Position numbers and translations under genes: made by a program. This document shows positions 8,034 to 17,680 of a stretch of DNA of 64,000 bases, piece after piece. The DNA comes from Glaciecola sp965660815 (GTDB lineage Bacteria > Pseudomonadota > Gammaproteobacteria > Enterobacterales > Alteromonadaceae): NCBI GenBank assembly GCA_965660815.1, contig CBFIBG010000089.1, forward strand, positions 186,001-250,000, in the 5' to 3' direction. The notes beneath the pieces were generated by a model. That model did not search any database. It was given only the letters and a program-made list of their open reading frames with translations, and was not told where the DNA came from. Numbering within the stretch: position 1 is the stretch's first letter; each line of letters begins with the position of its first letter.

Positions 8034-10511
8034 TTATTGTTCTTCCACAGGCGGGTATAAGTCTTCCCACCACAGAGGCTCATCTTTCAATTTTAAATCA
8101 AAATAGGCCAATATTGTTGACCACCAACGAAGACGTCTTTCTCGTGAATTTATGTGATGATCATCACCTTGAAACTCAATGAGTTCTGCATCTTTTCCTA
8201 ATAATTTTAGAGCAGTGTACATTTGATGGCTTTCACCTACAGGAACGTTTGTATCAGCATCGCCATGAAGTAACAACAGTGGCGTTGTGACTTTGTCTGC
8301 CGCAAATACCGGACTTTGATCTAAGTAGAACTGAGGGTTATTCCAAGGGAAACTACCCCGAGTGGCGATTCCAGAATAACCATATCCCCACCAGCCTTCT
8401 CCCCAGTAAGAAGTAATATTACTAATGCCAGCGTGAGAAATAGAGGCTGCGAACATATCCGTTTTTGTGGCTAGATACATGGTCATAAATCCACCGTATG
8501 ATGCCCCCATATTACCAACCCTAGTTCGATCAACAAAAGGATGCGCATCTAAAAACGCTTGCGTGCTTTCTATGATTTCGTCAGCGGTATGAACGCCCCA
8601 CGCATTAACATGCCTTGCAGAAAAATCTTGTCCATACCCAATGGCTCCCGAAGGTTGCAACACATAAACCACATAGCCTTTTGATGCCCATAAACTAAAC
8701 GGCCAACGACCAGTATACCCTCGAGTGACAGGGGTAGTGCCTCCGTAGTAGTAAACGATGGCCGGATACTTTTTATTCGCATCAAAATCAGCAGGATAAT
8801 AAACACGACCATCAATAAATTGACCCGACTCGGTGGTGTAACTCCAATCTTTTAAATCTATGAATTCGACATTTTGATAGTTCTGCCTAGCAGAGTCATA
8901 TAACGCCGTTTGTTTTTTAGACCTTATATTTTTGACATAAACACTCTGAGGTCTGGTCGCTGTGGTCCCTTTATATATTAATTGTGGTCGTTTCTCTTGT
9001 GAAACACTGTACCCTGAAACCACATCTACTTTTGTCGTTATGGCTTTAAATTCCTTGGTATCCGTTTCATATACATACAGTTTTCTGCGGTCTTTTTCTG
9101 TTACTAAAAGCAAAACATCACCATTTTCCAGCACTTCCATTTGATTAATTGCGGGTGAAAAATCTTTTGAAAGCGCCGATACCTCGCCACCTTTTGTCAT
9201 ATAAAACAGTTGAGTGTCGTATAAATTCGCCATTGGCTCGTTCTTTAATGCTACCCCAGCATTGTCTGCAAATGTAGGCCCTGCGGTTACCATTAAACCA
9301 TTGCCGCTGTATTGCGCTGTGCTGAAAGTTCTGTATTCGCCTAGCTTAGTTTCTTTTAATGTGTCTAGATTCAGTTCAAATAGCTGTATTAAACTATGCG
9401 GTGGCTCTTTATAATCAACTGGGCTTCTAGTGAATAGTGCTAGCCGACGTTGTGTATCTAAATCGATTAGATTTACCGAAAGAGGGTCATTGGTTAGCTG
9501 TTTGAAATAACCAGACTGCATATCGAATAAATGCAGTTGTGTATTCCCACGCCAGTAGCTCCATCTATCTTGTAAAGCTCGATATCTTTTTGTAAACGGA
9601 TGAGGCTTTTCTTCAGCTTGATGCCAGGATATCAACAGTTCGTTGTCAGACAAATAATGCATGGCTCTTACGTCGCTCACATCACTTGCTAACTCTCTCA
9701 GCAATTTTGAATCTATATCGAGCTGATAAATACTGGAGTTGTGTATAAAGACTAAAGCTTCGCTGTCATTACGCCAAGTTAGATGCCTCGGAGACATGGA
9801 CTGCCATCTGTACACAACTTCTTGATCGTCGACAGAAATTATTTCGGTCACCTGTTGAGGTGTGTCTCCAGATAAATTTGTATAGTGACTCTTTGACCAG
9901 ATTAATAATTCGCCATTAGGAGACACGTTAAGCGTGCCTATAGTTTGCGTATCATAATACTGTTTCATTGAGGCTCGCTTACTTTGTTTGTCGTCGGCAA
10001 ACACTACCTGAGCCTCTTTTTCACCATTTGCATCTGCTTCCCACTCAATGTTGAAGTCATCCCAGCTTTCTATGCCAGACACTATGAGCAAAACCCGATA
10101 GTCCTGATTCAACAATGTTACATCAAATGTCTCATTGCCTTTAATGTGCGTAGCATTAAGAAACAAAGTCGCATTTTTAGCACCTGAAACACTGAGCTTT
10201 CCAGTAATAAATTGCTTTGAGGAGATTGAAAACCTAAGCAAGTGCGTTCCTGACGGCTCGCCGGTTAAACTTTTAAATGCCAGTTTCTGCCCAAACAAAT
10301 GAATTGGCTCTTGATTGTCCAGTCGCTTGGATATTTGCTCTATTAAACTCTGTTTAACTTTATCCTTATACATATGGGCATTTAGCTGGGTTGGCGTGGT
10401 ACTTTTTTCAAGTGTGATTTTACTGATCATCTCTCGCTCAACATTGGCAGCAAACGAGTAAAAAGGAATCAAAGTACAAACAACTAAAGTCATTATTTTA
10501 TTTAAATTCAT
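8034..10511 (-). CDS. Exported S9-family peptidase (prolyl oligopeptidase/DPP type)
   Basis: An 825-residue protein with a Sec signal peptide (MTLVVCTLIPFYSFAA). The central region is a beta-propeller-like stretch with repeated segments such as WSKSHYTNLSGD and LFDMQSGYFKQLT. The C-terminal alpha/beta hydrolase has the catalytic triad: Ser671 in GASYGG, Asp753 in HGDADTNVP, and a His at 785 or 786 in GDDHH. A His-rich closing segment with WW motifs follows. It should cleave peptides in the periplasm, often after proline in this family. It is a single-gene unit with its own terminator. A second, unrelated-in-position S9 enzyme lies at 36.3 kb, consistent with peptide scavenging. Confidence 0.93.
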   Translation of the reverse strand: MNLNKIMTLVVCTLIPFYSFAANVEREMISKITLEKSTTPTQLNAHMYKDKVKQSLIEQISKRLDNQEPIHLFGQKLAFKSLTGEPSGTHLLRFSISSKQFITGKLSVSGAKNATLFLNATHIKGNETFDVTLLNQDYRVLLIVSGIESWDDFNIEWEADANGEKEAQVVFADDKQSKRASMKQYYDTQTIGTLNVSPNGELLIWSKSHYTNLSGDTPQQVTEIISVDDQEVVYRWQSMSPRHLTWRNDSEALVFIHNSSIYQLDIDSKLLRELASDVSDVRAMHYLSDNELLISWHQAEEKPHPFTKRYRALQDRWSYWRGNTQLHLFDMQSGYFKQLTNDPLSVNLIDLDTQRRLALFTRSPVDYKEPPHSLIQLFELNLDTLKETKLGEYRTFSTAQYSGNGLMVTAGPTFADNAGVALKNEPMANLYDTQLFYMTKGGEVSALSKDFSPAINQMEVLENGDVLLLVTEKDRRKLYVYETDTKEFKAITTKVDVVSGYSVSQEKRPQLIYKGTTATRPQSVYVKNIRSKKQTALYDSARQNYQNVEFIDLKDWSYTTESGQFIDGRVYYPADFDANKKYPAIVYYYGGTTPVTRGYTGRWPFSLWASKGYVVYVLQPSGAIGYGQDFSARHVNAWGVHTADEIIESTQAFLDAHPFVDRTRVGNMGASYGGFMTMYLATKTDMFAASISHAGISNITSYWGEGWWGYGYSGIATRGSFPWNNPQFYLDQSPVFAADKVTTPLLLLHGDADTNVPVGESHQMYTALKLLGKDAELIEFQGDDHHINSRERRLRWWSTILAYFDLKLKDEPLWWEDLYPPVEEQ

Positions 10512-10839
10512 CGTATTTTCTTATTGTAATTAATTGAATGATTAAGTCGTTCATAAAGATAGCGCGTTTTTAGAGTACGGGCAATTTAGCGTAGGAAGTT
10601 AATGAATAGCAGGAAAGTTAAGCCTTCGCTTAAGCGTGATGGCGCATATTAATCTCAAGTTTTTGTAGGTTCCCTAAGATAATTTCAGTTAAACGTCAAA
10701 ATTCTCACTGAGCGTGACTGTGTGAACCATTACAATACCAGCGGTGGAGTTGCCTTCGATATAGCGAAGGCTTAGGGCAATTCTTTTTCAAACGATGATA
10801 GAGCTTTTAACGTTTAAGCAAAAGATAGAACAAGACTAT
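10512..10839. other. Intergenic stretch with related inverted repeats
   Basis: About 330 bases upstream of the S9 peptidase gene. It contains a small hairpin TTAAGC-cttc-GCTTAA at 10618-10633 and a second, GCCTTCG-atatag-CGAAGGC, at 10752-10771. The two share a 12-base inverted copy: TAAGCCTTCGCT at 10619-10630 and AGCGAAGGCTTA at 10763-10774. No gene was recognised. Confidence 0.6.
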
Positions 10840-11199
10840 TTAAAACTCTTCATATGTGCTTCGCTCTTCATAGCTAGGCACATTAAAACCAATCTCTCCT
10901 GTCTCGCCTATATTAAAGCTTATGCTCTGGTGCGAGGTATCTTCATGTAAATCGTGGCCACAACCTGTATGCGCAAACCAATCAAAACTAAAATCCAATA
11001 AATAGCTGTTATTGCTTTGATGTGAAATTGTGTGAATTTTGATCCCAGACAAACTGTCCGCACGCCTGTGTATGTGGGATAAATCTCCAATTAAGTCGCG
11101 AGAAAACAACTTTTGGTGGTCGTTCAAGAAAGCCATAATTTCGGCGGTTCTGTTATTGCCGTGACTATAGTTTTTGGTTACGTTTGGAAGTATCAACAT
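10840..11199 (-). CDS. Conserved-looking hypothetical protein, His-rich
   Basis: A 119-residue protein that I do not recognise. The preferred start is the ATG at 11199, which has a GGTG 8 bases upstream; a TTG at 11211 would add four residues. There is no signal peptide or membrane segment. The C-terminal half carries a cluster of potential metal or active-site residues, DWFAHTGCGHDLHEDTSHQS, then a hydrophobic strand pattern and an acidic tail. It lies 127 bases downstream of the helicase-exonuclease gene on the same strand, so the two may be cotranscribed. Function unknown. Confidence 0.65.
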   Translation of the reverse strand: MLILPNVTKNYSHGNNRTAEIMAFLNDHQKLFSRDLIGDLSHIHRRADSLSGIKIHTISHQSNNSYLLDFSFDWFAHTGCGHDLHEDTSHQSISFNIGETGEIGFNVPSYEERSTYEEF

Positions 11200-11326
11200 A
11201 AAATTCACCAATAGGTTAACTTATAATCAGTATAGCTGTTTAAATGTATAAATATGGTTGATTATATTAATATTCGCCATACATTTTGAAAATGTTACTA
11301 CTAAGTATTTGTAGACATTAGTAAAG

Positions 11327-14089
11327 CTAACTATCTACGTTTAGATTTATCCAAGCAAACGCGTCCATCATTCCAATAACGAACGGTGATACCGCACGAT
11401 GATAGCTTCCAGCCATGTGATGAAATGTGACTATCAGCTTATTTTTAGGCCTGCTGAGGCCTACATACAAGAGTCTGCATGATTCTTGTATCCTAGCGGT
11501 GCGTTCTAACTCGCTCACATTGTTGGGGATCCACATGGGGTAATTGTTATCGGTCACTTGAGGTAAAATTACCGTTTCAAACTCTAGCCCTTTAGCTCTA
11601 TGAACCGTACTGATTACAAGTCTGTGGATAGATTTATCAATCAGATCTGACTCTTTAAGCGTGAGTAATTTTTCTGTGTTTGGCCTATTAGTGTCGAGCA
11701 GATAGTTGAACAATCCAACATAGCCGTTTTTATCAAGCCAAGGGATAAGCTTAAAATTAAGCTCATCTATATTGGATTGACTACTAGCGGGATCGTATAA
11801 ATTATGTTTTTGAACAACCTCGATATAAGTCTTTAATGTATGACTTAAATAGATGTCTGGTTGCTGTTCTGCCACGCTTATCAATGCATTAAACATATCT
11901 GTCGAATTCAAAGCGAATGCTTTGAACAGTTTCTCGTGCTGGTTGATGAGTTCATCCAAAGCTGGCAGACGGGTGTTCATCTCATCAAACAGATATTTCA
12001 CTAACGATGCGGTCGCTTTGACATCGTCCAACGCATTGTGACTATTTACGCCCGGTAAGTTAAACCGCTCCAATAAGTCACCCAATTTATGAGAGGCCAA
12101 ACTTGGATACAATTGTCTAGACAGCGCCAAACTATCAAACATTACATTGCCTCGGAAGGCCTTGTATTGCATTTGCAACTGGGGATTTTCAACCTGGCTG
12201 ACATTAAGTCTCAACATAGTTAAATCGAACAGTAAGTTGTGAGCAATGACTGGAGCGTCGCCCACAAAGTCAAAAAACTCTTGGGCTACTTGCTCAAAAC
12301 TATGCCCGCTTTGTAAATCGGTCTCAGTAATGTGATGTATTGCTTGGCTTTCATAAAAGGCATTCTTTAAACCTTCACTTTTATCTAAGTGGATATTTAC
12401 GTAACGGTCAAATATATCTAAAACTTCACCATTAACCACTCTAATTGCCGCTAATTGAATGATAGATGAGTTTTCAAAGTTTAAACCTGTTGTTTCAGTA
12501 TCAAAGATTATCACCCCACTGGTAGTAAAAGCTTGCATGCATCTAGATATGTTGGCGTTGCCTAGTAGTGCTTTGCAACCAACCTCCTCAGTGCTTACCT
12601 TGAGTTTATTTGAGCTTAAAATATCGTATAAAGAGAATCCTAGTGCTTGCATCTTATAACAAAAACTCAGTGTCTTATTCTTTGTTAAGGATGGTTCACC
12701 TAGTCGACCAAAGCGATAAACAAGCCTCCACCAATCATGGTAACTTTCCGTGCCCGATAGAATTTTAAGCGCGGAAAACCAATCCTGAACGATTGGACGC
12801 TGGATTAAGTCGTTTTGACTTACTCTGAATATGCCGCCGGTTATCCCCTCAAGTAAATTGCAGTAATCGTCGCATTGAGCATTTGTGCTTAATAACACGC
12901 CTATGCTTCTGTTGGGATCCCTCAATATTTTCGCGACTGCTTTTCCTACTCCAATGATTTCAGACTGCTTGTTCTTAAAGCCTAGCAACAAACTGGGCAC
13001 GTCACTTTCGGATGGCTCTTGGCCATCATCTAATATTCCAACCGCTTTTATTGGCTCAATTTGCCAATTACTCGTTCTAAATAAATTCAGTAATTGAATG
13101 ATATTTGGGTGCGATCGGTAATTGTTTTCAAGGTAATGGTGAACAAAACCTTCTACCCGACTTTTCAAGTGAAGTATATCCGCGCCCATGAAACCGTAAA
13201 TCGATTGTTGATTGTCTCCAACAGCAAAAATATGAGACTGCTGGTCGCTAATAGCATTTAATATCTCCCATTGATATGGCGAAAGATCTTGAACCTCATC
13301 AACCTGAATGAACCGTTTTAGTTTTGGATGTTTAACCAGATCAGACAGCGCTAAAATAAGAATATCGTCGAAATCCAGACTATTTGTGATTGATTTTATC
13401 TGTCGAAAATTCTTATACATTGACCAAGACGCGATTGCTAACTCACCACTAGATGCAGTCGTTAGTTTGAATTTTTCGGCAACGACCAATAGAAAATCAT
13501 TCAGTTTTCGCTCTAACTGACCAACCGCCAGTGTTTGTAACTGCTTTGTAGGCAGATTATCAAGAGCAAGAATATGTATGTACACCTGTTTAAATACGTG
13601 GCTAATTGATGGCGAACGTCTAGTGTATTGAGAGGCTTTCGTATTTATGTAAGAACAAGCATTGTCAACCAATTCCAAATACGCAAGAGGAATGTTTTCT
13701 AACTCTTCTTTGTCGCGCATACTGCAAACTTGCTCTAAGATTGGCTGATAAAAGTCATCGTTTAATAAAGCAAAATGCTTATTTTCTTTGTTAACCGTTT
13801 TACTGGTGTGCAGATGATGTATGCAATACGCATGGAAGTTGCCAATAAATAAGCGAGAGTCGCTACCCTGAAAATCTATGAGCGAGCCTGCCCTAGCTTT
13901 CATTTCGTCGGCTGCACGAGTCGTAAATGTCAAACAAGTTATTGTATTATGATCGAATAGACCGAGTGCATGCTTAAGTCTTGCGGTAAGAATAGCGGTC
14001 TTGCCAGCACCTGGCGGAGCCTGAAGGTAGTGTTGTCCTGAAACTATCTCAATAAGTGCAGATTGTGCATCGTCTAACTGTATGGGCAT
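11327..14089 (-). CDS. UvrD-like helicase with inserted DEDDh 3'-5' exonuclease domain
   Basis: A 920-residue superfamily 1 helicase. Walker A is APPGAGKT at residues 24-31 and the DExx box VDEVQD lies at about 263-268, followed by GDNQQSIYGF. The C-terminal motifs STVHRAKGLEFETVILPQ and LLYVGLSRPKNKL are those of UvrD/PcrA. Between the two motor halves, at about residues 526-702, sits a complete DnaQ-like exonuclease: FDTETTGL (Asp530, Glu532), AHNLLFD (Asp622), and HNALDD (His684, Asp689). ATP-driven unwinding coupled to 3'-5' degradation is inferred. The gene stands apart from known repair operons; a short His-rich gene follows. Fusions of this kind occur in several bacterial genomes, and a role in repair or anti-phage defence cannot be decided here. 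Confidence 0.92.
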   Translation of the reverse strand: MPIQLDDAQSALIEIVSGQHYLQAPPGAGKTAILTARLKHALGLFDHNTITCLTFTTRAADEMKARAGSLIDFQGSDSRLFIGNFHAYCIHHLHTSKTVNKENKHFALLNDDFYQPILEQVCSMRDKEELENIPLAYLELVDNACSYINTKASQYTRRSPSISHVFKQVYIHILALDNLPTKQLQTLAVGQLERKLNDFLLVVAEKFKLTTASSGELAIASWSMYKNFRQIKSITNSLDFDDILILALSDLVKHPKLKRFIQVDEVQDLSPYQWEILNAISDQQSHIFAVGDNQQSIYGFMGADILHLKSRVEGFVHHYLENNYRSHPNIIQLLNLFRTSNWQIEPIKAVGILDDGQEPSESDVPSLLLGFKNKQSEIIGVGKAVAKILRDPNRSIGVLLSTNAQCDDYCNLLEGITGGIFRVSQNDLIQRPIVQDWFSALKILSGTESYHDWWRLVYRFGRLGEPSLTKNKTLSFCYKMQALGFSLYDILSSNKLKVSTEEVGCKALLGNANISRCMQAFTTSGVIIFDTETTGLNFENSSIIQLAAIRVVNGEVLDIFDRYVNIHLDKSEGLKNAFYESQAIHHITETDLQSGHSFEQVAQEFFDFVGDAPVIAHNLLFDLTMLRLNVSQVENPQLQMQYKAFRGNVMFDSLALSRQLYPSLASHKLGDLLERFNLPGVNSHNALDDVKATASLVKYLFDEMNTRLPALDELINQHEKLFKAFALNSTDMFNALISVAEQQPDIYLSHTLKTYIEVVQKHNLYDPASSQSNIDELNFKLIPWLDKNGYVGLFNYLLDTNRPNTEKLLTLKESDLIDKSIHRLVISTVHRAKGLEFETVILPQVTDNNYPMWIPNNVSELERTARIQESCRLLYVGLSRPKNKLIVTFHHMAGSYHRAVSPFVIGMMDAFAWINLNVDS

Positions 14090-14133
14090 TGTATAGCTCT
14101 TTTATTTTCTACTATTATAGTGGCGATCTTCAC

Positions 14134-14171
14134 TTATCTTAATAAAGAATTTATCTTCTTTATTAAGATAA
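14134..14171. promoter_or_regulatory. 16-base perfect inverted repeat in a divergent promoter region
   Basis: TTATCTTAATAAAGAA at 14134-14149 is repeated in reverse complement at 14156-14171 with a 6-base loop. It lies between the divergent helicase-exonuclease (start 14089) and glycosyltransferase (start 14260) genes, so it could be a regulator site or a leader hairpin. No regulator is encoded nearby. Confidence 0.6.
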
Positions 14172-14259
14172 TCGGGTTTACCAAAATTTATTGGGGTTTA
14201 TATCTGACTCGCTCTTATCTAACATACATTCGAATAAGCTAACAAAGAATCATTAGTAC

Positions 14260-15345
14260 ATGGCAAATATTGCAATATTGATAGACTCATTGGCTGGAGG
14301 CGGCGCTGAAAAGGTAATGTTAACACTCGCATCTACCTTGCTTCGAGCTCAACACAAAGTTTACTTTTTTTCCTTAAAAAATACAGTCGCATACGACCTA
14401 GAAGAAGGCATAAAGGTTATTTTTCCTCTCAGTGGATATAACAAAACGCTTCGAGGTTATGGAAAAAGAAAGGAACAAGCAGCATTGGTTAAAAAAAGTG
14501 TGGCTGAAATCGAATCGAAGATAGGCCAATTCGACTTAGTATTAATCAATCTTTTTGAAGCAATGAAAGTGGCGCAGGTTTGTGACTTTGCAAACAGTTA
14601 CTACATAATACATCGAGATATCGAAAGTGAGCTTTCACGCGAACTTAAGCTGGGACCCATCAAATATTTTTATATGAGAAGAGTCGTTAAACAGTTGACG
14701 GGTAAACATTTAATCACGGTGTCGAAGCAATTAGTCACCAACATCCAAAGTTCCAATCTATTTAAGCCTGCGAGTGTAAAATGCATTTACAACCCTATTA
14801 ATACCAAGCTAATACAGTCGCTTTGTGCACAAACGCTGAATGAATATCCAAAGCATTTTATTTTACATGTGGGCAGAGCCGCTAAAGCCAAACGACATGA
14901 TATTTTATTTCAAGCGATGCACCAAGTATGCTCGGATGTCGTGCTTGTTTGTTTAGCTCAACGGACGAAAAAGTTAGAGAAGTTAGCCAAAAAACATAAG
15001 ATATCTGATCGCGTAATATTGCCAGGCTTCCAACAAAACCCTTACGCGTGGATGGCTAGAGCTAAAGCGGTAGTGTTAAGTTCAGATTTTGAAGGATTGC
15101 CTACGGTGTTAATTGAAGCTTTAGCCTGTGGCACAAAAATTGTGTCCACCGATTGTCCCACTGGCCCCAATGAAATTTTAACTGGCCACCTAAAAAATTA
15201 TTTAACGCCTATGGGGGACCCTCAAGCATTAGCCAATGCAATTAATCACGCTATAAACGATGATAAAATTGGCGAACCCCCAATATTAAACCTTGTGGCA
15301 CCAGATAAAGTTGCTGAACAGTACTTGTCTTTAATACATCAGTAA
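14260..15345 (+). CDS. GT4-family glycosyltransferase
   Basis: A 361-residue GT-B fold enzyme. The N-terminus IAILIDSLAGGGAEKVMLTLA is the acceptor-side Rossmann motif typical of GT4. The C-terminal donor domain shows HVGRAAKAKRHDIL, LPGFQQNPYAWMARAKAVVL and the nucleotide-sugar motif SDFEGLPTVLIEALACG followed by DCPTGPNEIL. The last motif, in particular PxGPxEIL, is common in WaaG/N-acetylgalactosamine-transferase-like surface glycan enzymes. It should add a sugar to a lipopolysaccharide or capsule acceptor at the inner membrane. It is a lone gene, not part of a visible glycan cluster, so donor and acceptor are unknown. Confidence 0.9.
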   Translation: MANIAILIDSLAGGGAEKVMLTLASTLLRAQHKVYFFSLKNTVAYDLEEGIKVIFPLSGYNKTLRGYGKRKEQAALVKKSVAEIESKIGQFDLVLINLFEAMKVAQVCDFANSYYIIHRDIESELSRELKLGPIKYFYMRRVVKQLTGKHLITVSKQLVTNIQSSNLFKPASVKCIYNPINTKLIQSLCAQTLNEYPKHFILHVGRAAKAKRHDILFQAMHQVCSDVVLVCLAQRTKKLEKLAKKHKISDRVILPGFQQNPYAWMARAKAVVLSSDFEGLPTVLIEALACGTKIVSTDCPTGPNEILTGHLKNYLTPMGDPQALANAINHAINDDKIGEPPILNLVAPDKVAEQYLSLIHQ

Positions 15346-15387
15346 ACAATACGATTACCTTGGGGTTTGATAAAGCCAAACGATTGA

Positions 15388-15460
15388 AAGCATGTGACCA
15401 TTACAGCCCAATAATGAGTTAAAAAAGTCGATTACGCATAATTGCGATAGCCACATGCTT
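15388..15460. repeat. 9-base inverted repeat spanning a convergent junction
   Basis: AAGCATGTG at 15388-15396 and CACATGCTT at 15452-15460, with a small CGCA-taat-TGCG palindrome between them. It lies between the glycosyltransferase stop and the TonB-receptor stop, where a bidirectional terminator could be expected, but there is no T-run; role uncertain. Confidence 0.4.
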
Positions 15461-15476
15461 GGTTTGGTTCACCTTG

Positions 15477-17591
15477 TTAAAAGCTATAAGTCGCTGATAA
15501 GCGAAAGTTTCTTGGCAAACCTGGTTGCACCCAAACGTCGGCAAACGAATTAACGTAGTGCGTTTCATCAAACAAATTGTTTACTTCTGCGCGCAGTGCT
15601 AAGGAGTTTGTTACATCATAGTTTGCAAAGGCTCTAGCTATGGTGTAGCTCGGTAATTCAAAGTTTGTCCCAAAGAAACCGTTACGATCCCCTACATGCA
15701 CGATACCACCACCGTAATCGAAGTCGCGACCATTTAAGTTAATGTATTTTACTAGTTGAAGAGAAAGCTGCTGTTCAGGTATGTTTAATAATGAACTACC
15801 CGCTTCTACAGTAAACCCGAAATTAGCATCAAAAAATTCATTTTCAGTTTGCGCGTCGACATACGTATACGACGCCCACAATTCAAGCCCATCGGCAATT
15901 TCACCTTTTATATCAATCTCAATACCTTTGCTGGTTGCTTCACCAATGGCTGCACTAGTGAAGGCTGCAGGGTCATCGACGACTAAAATATTCTCTTGTT
16001 CTACGTTAAAGACGGCAACTGTGCCAAAAATGTCACCATCGTTAAGCGTGAATTTAACGCCCGCTTCCATGGATAAAGACTGATTAGGCTCAAACCCGTT
16101 TCCATTGGCATCACTACCAGAAAGTGGGCGAAAGTTTTCACCATAGGCGGCATAGATAGAAAGGGTGTCAGACGTTTCGTAAACAATACCAAATTGAGGA
16201 CTGATTCGAGTTTCTGTCACAGTGGTGATTGTGTTTGAAAGACGATTGATTAACTCTTGGTCATAATCGTCATAACGCGCCCCAATGCGGATGTCGAGTT
16301 TATCCGTAATGCTAATTTGATCTTGAAAAAAAATGCCTACAGACTTTTGAGTTTCCACTCTATCAGTATTTGGAGCAGGGTCAGGCAGTTCATAGGCTCC
16401 ATATACAGGGTTGAAAACGTTAATAGCTTGATCGACGAAGCTTGACCCACGTGCACGTAAAATAACTTGCTCATTCTCAAACTCGTCAGAATCTATCCCC
16501 ACTATAATTCTGTGTTCTAAACCAGCAAGCTCAAAACTACCTGTCATCTCTGCTCTAAAAACTTGATAAGTTGCATCGTAATCTCTCGTTCTGCGGAATC
16601 GGTCAATTTCACCATCCTCATTTAGATCTCGAAAATTAGTTTCTGTTGCCGCGCCTTCTAAAGATGTATCTCGATAATTGAAGCCTAATAGGGCACTCCA
16701 ATTTTCGTTAATATCGTGCTGAAATTCCAATTGGTGGCCTAGCACATCTGCTTGTATAGGACCGTCGCCTGGCTCACCAAGGAAACGACTCTCTGGAATC
16801 AGACCTAGTACACCCTCTATCGCAATCACTCCACGGTCAAACGGCACTTCTTGATGGCTATATTCCATTTCATAAACCAATTGACTGTCATCATTAATAT
16901 TCCAAGCAATCGACGGACTCATCCCCTGAGCGGATGTCTCAATGGTATCTCTGAAACTTTCTGCATCTTCATAATATCCAACCAAACGCACGGCAACATC
17001 GTCTGCGATTGGCGTGGTATAGTCTAAGTCAGCTCTGTACGTAGAAAAACTGCCAACAGACAAACGCGCATAGCCCTCAGTATCAAATGTAGGACGCTTA
17101 GTCACTAGGTTTATGGTTCCACCAGGCTCTCCTCTTCCAAATAACGCGGCTCTGGGTCCTTTAAGTACTTCCACAGATTCAATACCAGATAAATCACGTG
17201 CCCCACCAAAGCCGCGTCCAGCATTAAAACCATTTACTAAATAATTACTAGGTAAGTTTTCATCCCCTACAAACCCTCTCACGGCAAAACTATTCCATAA
17301 TCCACCAAAGTTGTTTTGCCTGGCAACTGAGCTAGATAAGTCTAATGCCTGTGATAAATCCAGTGCTCCTGCATTAAGTAAAGTGTCGTTATCTATGGTC
17401 AATTCGGACTGCGGTGTTTCAAGTGCAGCAAACTTACCTCTGTAAGCTTGGCGAGCGCCTATTATTTCAATGCTTTCAATTTCATCCGCGCTTTGTTGTT
17501 GAGCGACAGCATTTGTACTGAGTGACATGGTCATTGCACCGGCAACCAATGTCGCTAAATAGCTTATTTTATATCCTTTTGATAATCCCAT
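15477..17591 (-). CDS. TonB-dependent outer-membrane receptor, siderophore type
   Basis: A 704-residue outer-membrane receptor. The signal peptide (LVAGAMTMSLSTNAVAQ) is followed by a candidate TonB box around EIESIEIIGARQ, a plug domain (NTLLNAGALDLSQAL-like start, then VEVLKGPRAALFGRGEPGGTINLVTKRP, a hallmark of siderophore receptors) and a 22-strand barrel ending in the terminal phenylalanine of LSATYSF. Import of a ferric siderophore or similar chelate is inferred from the plug motif. It follows the ABC-2 exporter genes by 89 bases on the same strand and may be cotranscribed. No Fur-box-like sequence was seen directly upstream, so iron regulation is not shown. Confidence 0.92.
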   Translation of the reverse strand: MGLSKGYKISYLATLVAGAMTMSLSTNAVAQQQSADEIESIEIIGARQAYRGKFAALETPQSELTIDNDTLLNAGALDLSQALDLSSSVARQNNFGGLWNSFAVRGFVGDENLPSNYLVNGFNAGRGFGGARDLSGIESVEVLKGPRAALFGRGEPGGTINLVTKRPTFDTEGYARLSVGSFSTYRADLDYTTPIADDVAVRLVGYYEDAESFRDTIETSAQGMSPSIAWNINDDSQLVYEMEYSHQEVPFDRGVIAIEGVLGLIPESRFLGEPGDGPIQADVLGHQLEFQHDINENWSALLGFNYRDTSLEGAATETNFRDLNEDGEIDRFRRTRDYDATYQVFRAEMTGSFELAGLEHRIIVGIDSDEFENEQVILRARGSSFVDQAINVFNPVYGAYELPDPAPNTDRVETQKSVGIFFQDQISITDKLDIRIGARYDDYDQELINRLSNTITTVTETRISPQFGIVYETSDTLSIYAAYGENFRPLSGSDANGNGFEPNQSLSMEAGVKFTLNDGDIFGTVAVFNVEQENILVVDDPAAFTSAAIGEATSKGIEIDIKGEIADGLELWASYTYVDAQTENEFFDANFGFTVEAGSSLLNIPEQQLSLQLVKYINLNGRDFDYGGGIVHVGDRNGFFGTNFELPSYTIARAFANYDVTNSLALRAEVNNLFDETHYVNSFADVWVQPGLPRNFRLSATYSF

Positions 17592-17680
17592 GAATGTAAC
17601 CCTATAAAATGTAGTAAATGCTAAAAATTAGTTTCTTCGTACTGTCAAATGAGCATATAAACGCGATGACTATTTTTATT

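Noticed and set aside
7886..8182. Forward reading frame of 98 residues between mntP and the S9 peptidase gene
   Set aside because: It crosses the peptidase terminator hairpin, includes a direct repeat and overlaps the end of a well-supported gene on the other strand.
17592..17680. A Fur box upstream of the TonB receptor
   Set aside because: The 89-base gap has no sequence resembling the GATAAT-type Fur consensus.
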